Of a DNA stretch of 7,639 nt, positions 4,951-7,639 are shown one piece after another. The translations under genes and the position numbers were made by a program. Location: NCBI GenBank assembly GCA_041689995.1, contig JBDNFD010000063.1, positions 1 through 7,639 of the forward strand, given 5' to 3'. Numbering within the stretch: the stretch's first letter is position 1; the number at the start of each line of letters is the position of its first letter. Source of the stretch: DASSWG01 sp041689995 (GTDB lineage Bacteria; Bacteroidota; Bacteroidia; Flavobacteriales; Flavobacteriaceae). The notes beneath the pieces are model-generated. The model was not told the origin of the DNA, searched no databases, and worked only from the letters and a program-made list of their open reading frames with translations.

Positions 4951-6255
4951 TTATTTTTTATAATTATCGTCCCAATTTTTTTCAAGTGGCACGTCCCGCA
5001 ATTTCCCAACCGATTTTCCAACCAACATTGAAATTGCGGCATCTCCCGTAATGTTCACGGTGGTTCGGCACATATCCAATGGGCGGTCAATGGCAAAAAT
5101 AAGCGCCAGTCCGGCTTCGGGAATTCCTGCTTGCGCCAACACAATTACCAACATCACCATTCCCGCGCCCGGAACCGCCGCGGAACCAATAGAAGCCAAG
5201 GTTGCTGTAGCAATAATTCCCAACTGAACCATAAAAGACAAATCCATTCCGAAAGCCTGCGCAATAAAAACGGCGGCGACGGCTTGGTACAAACTCGTCC
5301 CGTCCATATTAATAGTAGCGCCAATGGGCAATACAAAACTGGCCACTTCTTTTTCAACTCCTAAATGTTCCTCTACCCTTTCCATGGTAACGGGCAAGGT
5401 AGCCGCACTAGAACTGGTGGAAAAAGCCAATAATTGAGCGGGGGAAATTCCATTAAGAAAAAAACTCGGAGTACGTTTTGTAAAGATCCAAACTAAAAAT
5501 AAGTAGAAACAAATCATCAGAAACAACCCAAACAACACACAAAATGCATACATTCCAAGGGCTGCAAACAAGTCGGCACTTGGCGCTTCGACCACTAAAG
5601 CTGCTAGCAGCGCAAACACACCATAAGGCGCGGCCAACATAATTAGATCAATCATTTTCAAAATTACTTCATTAAAACCATCGAAAAAGTCTTTCACGGG
5701 TTTGGAGGTTTTTTCAGGGATTAAAATCAAGCCAATCCCAAAGAAAATAGCGAAGAAAATCACTTGAAGCATATTCGAGTTGTTACTGGACGCACCGATA
5801 ATATTCTCGGGAACCAAATCGACCAAAGCTTGCAAAGGACCAGCTTCTTTTTGTTTAGCTGCATCTTGACGTTTCATTTCGGCATCGCCACCATAACTTT
5901 CCACTAATTCCGTACGGGTATCTTCCGTAATAGTTTTCCCCGGTTGCACTAAATTGACCACCATTAGCCCGATACTCACCGCAATAATCGTTGTGAAGAC
6001 ATAAAGCAATATGGTTCTAAGACCCATTTTTGAAAGCTTTGAAATATCTTTTAAATCGGAAATCCCTTTTATAAGCGAGGCCAAAATTAAGGGGACGGCG
6101 ATCAGTTTTAATGCGTTGATGAAGATGGTACCAAATGGCTTTATCCAATCTCCAATGAAATCACTTCCCCAGGAAAAGGTGCTCAAAACCAGTGCGAAAA
6201 TAACCCCGAGCGCCATACCCAATAAAATTTGCCAATGCAATGCTAGTTTTTTCAT
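4951..6255 (-). CDS. Dicarboxylate/amino acid:cation symporter (DAACS, glutamate transporter family)
   Basis: An inner-membrane secondary transporter that imports acidic amino acids or C4-dicarboxylates with Na+ or H+. Its 434 residues and eight-helix, two-hairpin layout are normal for the family. HP1 holds the serine-rich TSSSAATLP at 280-288, TM7 the cation-binding NMDGT at 316-320, HP2 follows as SIGSAAVPGAG at 355-365, and TM8 has DRPLDMCRTTVNITGD at 390-405. In TM8, Asp394, Arg397 and Asn401 correspond to the substrate-binding residues of archaeal GltPh; the Arg favours an acidic side chain, so aspartate, glutamate or a dicarboxylate is likelier than a neutral amino acid. A hydrophilic loop of about 45 residues (105-150) separates TM3 and TM4. 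The symbol (gltP, gltT or dctA) cannot be chosen from sequence alone. The gene begins 42 bp after aroC on the same strand with no TAnnTTTG site between, so it is probably transcribed from the aroC promoter. Confidence 0.93.
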   Translation of the reverse strand: MKKLALHWQILLGMALGVIFALVLSTFSWGSDFIGDWIKPFGTIFINALKLIAVPLILASLIKGISDLKDISKLSKMGLRTILLYVFTTIIAVSIGLMVVNLVQPGKTITEDTRTELVESYGGDAEMKRQDAAKQKEAGPLQALVDLVPENIIGASSNNSNMLQVIFFAIFFGIGLILIPEKTSKPVKDFFDGFNEVILKMIDLIMLAAPYGVFALLAALVVEAPSADLFAALGMYAFCVLFGLFLMICFYLFLVWIFTKRTPSFFLNGISPAQLLAFSTSSSAATLPVTMERVEEHLGVEKEVASFVLPIGATINMDGTSLYQAVAAVFIAQAFGMDLSFMVQLGIIATATLASIGSAAVPGAGMVMLVIVLAQAGIPEAGLALIFAIDRPLDMCRTTVNITGDAAISMLVGKSVGKLRDVPLEKNWDDNYKK

Positions 6256-6297
6256 ATTCCGTATGATTGTTTTAGTCGATTAGTGAAATTATCCGGT

Positions 6298-7368
6298 TTA
6301 TTTTTTGAATTGGGAAGTTTGCTGAAGCAGCCAAAAATCGGCCAGCACCAAAGCTGCCATAGCTTCCACAACAGGAACGGCGCGGGGAACGACACAAGGA
6401 TCATGACGGCCTTTTCCTGCTATTTCAACTTTATTCCCTTTTTGGTCAATTGTTTCCTGATTTTGCATAATGGTCGCCACAGGTTTGAAAGCCACATTGA
6501 AATAAATATCCATTCCGTTGGAAATGCCTCCTTGAATTCCACCGCTGAAATTCGTTTTTGTTTTTCCATCGGTACCAAATGAATCATTATGTTCGCTTCC
6601 TTTCATTTTTGTTCCGGCAAATCCACTGCCATATTCAAAACCTTTCACCGCATTGATGGAAAGCATGGCTTTTCCCAATTGAGCGTGCAATTTGTCAAAT
6701 ACCGGTTCGCCCAAACCAATCGGCATATTTTGAATCACGCACTGAATGGTTCCACCGATCGTATCTCCTTCTTTCCGGATTTCTTTGATGTATTTTTCCA
6801 TTTTCAGAGCAGTTTCCGCATCGGGACAACGCACGAGGTTTTTTTCGATTTCTGAAAAATCCAATTCGGAATAGTCCTTTTGCAAAGAAATATTACCAAC
6901 CGATTTGGTAAATGCGGTGATTTTTATTTTTGGAAGTAATTGTTTTGCAATTGCCCCAGCCGCTACCCACGAAGCAGTTTCGCGGGCACTCGCTCTTCCC
7001 CCGCCGCGATAATCGCGTATTCCATATTTTTTTTCATACGTGAAATCGGCATGGCTCGGACGAAAGTTATCTTTTAAATGAGAATAATCCCGTGATTTCT
7101 GATTGCTGTTTTCTATCTGAAAACCTATTGGCGCACCAGTGGTTTTTCCTTCAAAAATGCCGGATAAGAATTTCACGAGGTCGGCTTCTTTTCGTTGGGT
7201 TGTAATAGCGGATTGGCCTGGTTTACGTCGGTTCATTTCTTTTTGAATTGCCTCGAAATCCATTACCAGTCCAGCGGGACAACCTTCGATGATCCCTCCT
7301 ATCGCACCTCCATGGGATTCACCAAAGGTGGTCAGCTTAAATAAGGTTCCAAATGAATTTCCCGGCAT
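6298..7368 (-). CDS. aroC: Chorismate synthase
   Basis: This cytoplasmic enzyme converts 5-enolpyruvylshikimate-3-phosphate to chorismate using reduced FMN, the last step of the shikimate pathway. The 356-residue length is standard. The N-terminus MPGNSFGTLFKLTTFGESHG is diagnostic, with a conserved His at 19. Then come NRRKPGQ at 46-52, RPSHAD at 103-108 with the second conserved His (105), YRGGGRASARET at 120-131, and the C-terminal RHDPCVVPRAVP at 321-332. The frame is open further upstream to an ATG at 7467, but I use the ATG at 7368: family members begin at this M(A/P)GNSFG, the extra 33 residues look non-coding, and a perfect -7 element lies within that extension. The stop is 42 bp before the symporter gene, suggesting a two-gene transcript. 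It is divergent from the lipoprotein gene. Confidence 0.98.
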   Translation of the reverse strand: MPGNSFGTLFKLTTFGESHGGAIGGIIEGCPAGLVMDFEAIQKEMNRRKPGQSAITTQRKEADLVKFLSGIFEGKTTGAPIGFQIENSNQKSRDYSHLKDNFRPSHADFTYEKKYGIRDYRGGGRASARETASWVAAGAIAKQLLPKIKITAFTKSVGNISLQKDYSELDFSEIEKNLVRCPDAETALKMEKYIKEIRKEGDTIGGTIQCVIQNMPIGLGEPVFDKLHAQLGKAMLSINAVKGFEYGSGFAGTKMKGSEHNDSFGTDGKTKTNFSGGIQGGISNGMDIYFNVAFKPVATIMQNQETIDQKGNKVEIAGKGRHDPCVVPRAVPVVEAMAALVLADFWLLQQTSQFKK

Positions 7369-7382
7369 ATCTTGATTTTTAA

Positions 7383-7390
7383 CAAATGTA
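7383..7390 (-). promoter_or_regulatory. -7 promoter element of aroC
   Basis: Minus-strand TACATTTG matches TAnnTTTG perfectly. It lies 14 bp before the ATG at 7368, so the leader would be only about 10 bases. The -33 region near 7409-7415 is T-rich (TTTTTC) but lacks TTTG. It overlaps a 16-bp palindrome. Confidence 0.5.
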
Positions 7391-7399
7391 TATACATTT
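7384..7399. repeat. 16-bp perfect palindrome over the aroC promoter
   Basis: AAATGTATATACATTT is fully self-complementary and covers all but one base of the aroC -7 element. It could be an operator for a dimeric regulator. It also places a near-consensus -7 (TACATTTC, 7393-7400) on the plus strand. Confidence 0.5.
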
Positions 7400-7456
7400 C
7401 CTCGGACTGAAAAAGAAAAATTACTTTCATCGAAGACAATACTTTCTTTATGAAAA

Positions 7457-7488
7457 ATTGGCAACATTCGTACAAAATACTATCTTTG
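7457..7488 (+). promoter_or_regulatory. Promoter of the lipoprotein gene (-33 ATTG, -7 TATCTTTG)
   Basis: TATCTTTG at 7481-7488 matches TAnnTTTG exactly and ATTG at 7457-7460 lies 20 bases upstream, within the usual Bacteroidota spacing. Initiation near 7493 would give a 20-base A-rich leader before the ATG at 7513. Confidence 0.65.
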
Positions 7489-7512
7489 ACCAAAATCTAA
7501 AACCTAAAAGCA

Positions 7513-7639
7513 ATGAAATTCAACACTTTTTTATTAATTTGTTTCGGAATGGTGATGGTAGGCTGTTCGTCGGACGACTCCTCTGGAACAACAGACAGCT
7601 GTGAAAAACCAACAGCATTAACTGCCACCAACATTACCG
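7513..7639 (+). CDS. Exported lipoprotein, 5' end only (truncated by window edge)
   Basis: The first 42 codons of a lipoprotein gene that continues past the right edge. The product begins MKFNTFLLICFGMVMVGC: a Lys, a hydrophobic core and a lipobox-like VGC with Cys18 as the predicted lipidation site for signal peptidase II. The next residues, SSDDSSG, resemble the acidic Ser-Asp-Asp export signals that send Bacteroidota lipoproteins to the outer face of the outer membrane. The stretch CEKPTALTATNIT resembles the start of a fibronectin type III domain in Flavobacteriia surface proteins, but too little is visible to be sure. A well-spaced promoter and an A-rich leader support the ATG at 7513. 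Function is unknown; a surface adhesin or part of a polymer-degrading or proteolytic system are possibilities. Confidence 0.8.
   Translation, partial: MKFNTFLLICFGMVMVGCSSDDSSGTTDSCEKPTALTATNIT

Noticed and set aside
6283..6855. Plus-strand frames opposite aroC
   Set aside because: They are antisense to a complete chorismate synthase and show no motif or plausible start region.
7369..7467. A 33-codon N-terminal extension of aroC beginning at ATG 7467
   Set aside because: Chorismate synthases begin at the M(A/P)GNSFG motif encoded from 7368, the extra residues lack family similarity, and the likely promoter lies inside the extension.

Overview
The window looks like a chromosomal stretch of a Bacteroidota bacterium, most likely a member of the Flavobacteriia. 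The evidence is AT-rich DNA, start codons preceded by A-rich leaders rather than Shine-Dalgarno sequences, several upstream sites fitting the Bacteroidota -7 promoter consensus TAnnTTTG, and a terminal lipoprotein gene with the Cys-Ser-Ser-Asp-Asp start typical of exported Bacteroidota lipoproteins. The species cannot be named from this alone.

Layout, left to right. Positions 1-715 (minus) hold the N-terminal 238 codons of a large protein that runs off the left edge, probably a type IIG (Eco57I-like) restriction-modification enzyme. Positions 716-1197 contain no gene but a cluster of inverted repeats. A conserved-looking housekeeping block follows: ung (minus) and a MutS2-type ATPase gene (plus) diverge from a 44-bp gap in which two face-to-face promoters form a perfect dyad. 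After the MutS2 gene, on the same strand, come an orphan MNT-type nucleotidyltransferase and a DCC-family thiol-disulfide oxidoreductase. These converge, with only 11 bp between, on a minus-strand pair: aroC (chorismate synthase) and, downstream of it, a dicarboxylate/amino acid:cation symporter. The window ends in a plus-strand lipoprotein gene, divergent from aroC and truncated after 42 codons.

Functionally, ung and MutS2 are both DNA-maintenance genes sharing one control region. aroC supplies chorismate for aromatic amino acids, folate and quinones, and the symporter behind it imports acidic amino acids or C4-dicarboxylates; the pair is probably one transcript without an obvious metabolic link. 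The strongest leads are the overlapping ung/MutS2 promoters, the MutS2 lacking its Smr nuclease domain, the MNT gene without a HEPN partner, and the restriction-modification gene next to a repeat-rich gap. I found no clear evidence of a wholly new multi-gene system: most of the window is ordinary core genome, and the least explained parts are the left edge and the 716-1197 gap.
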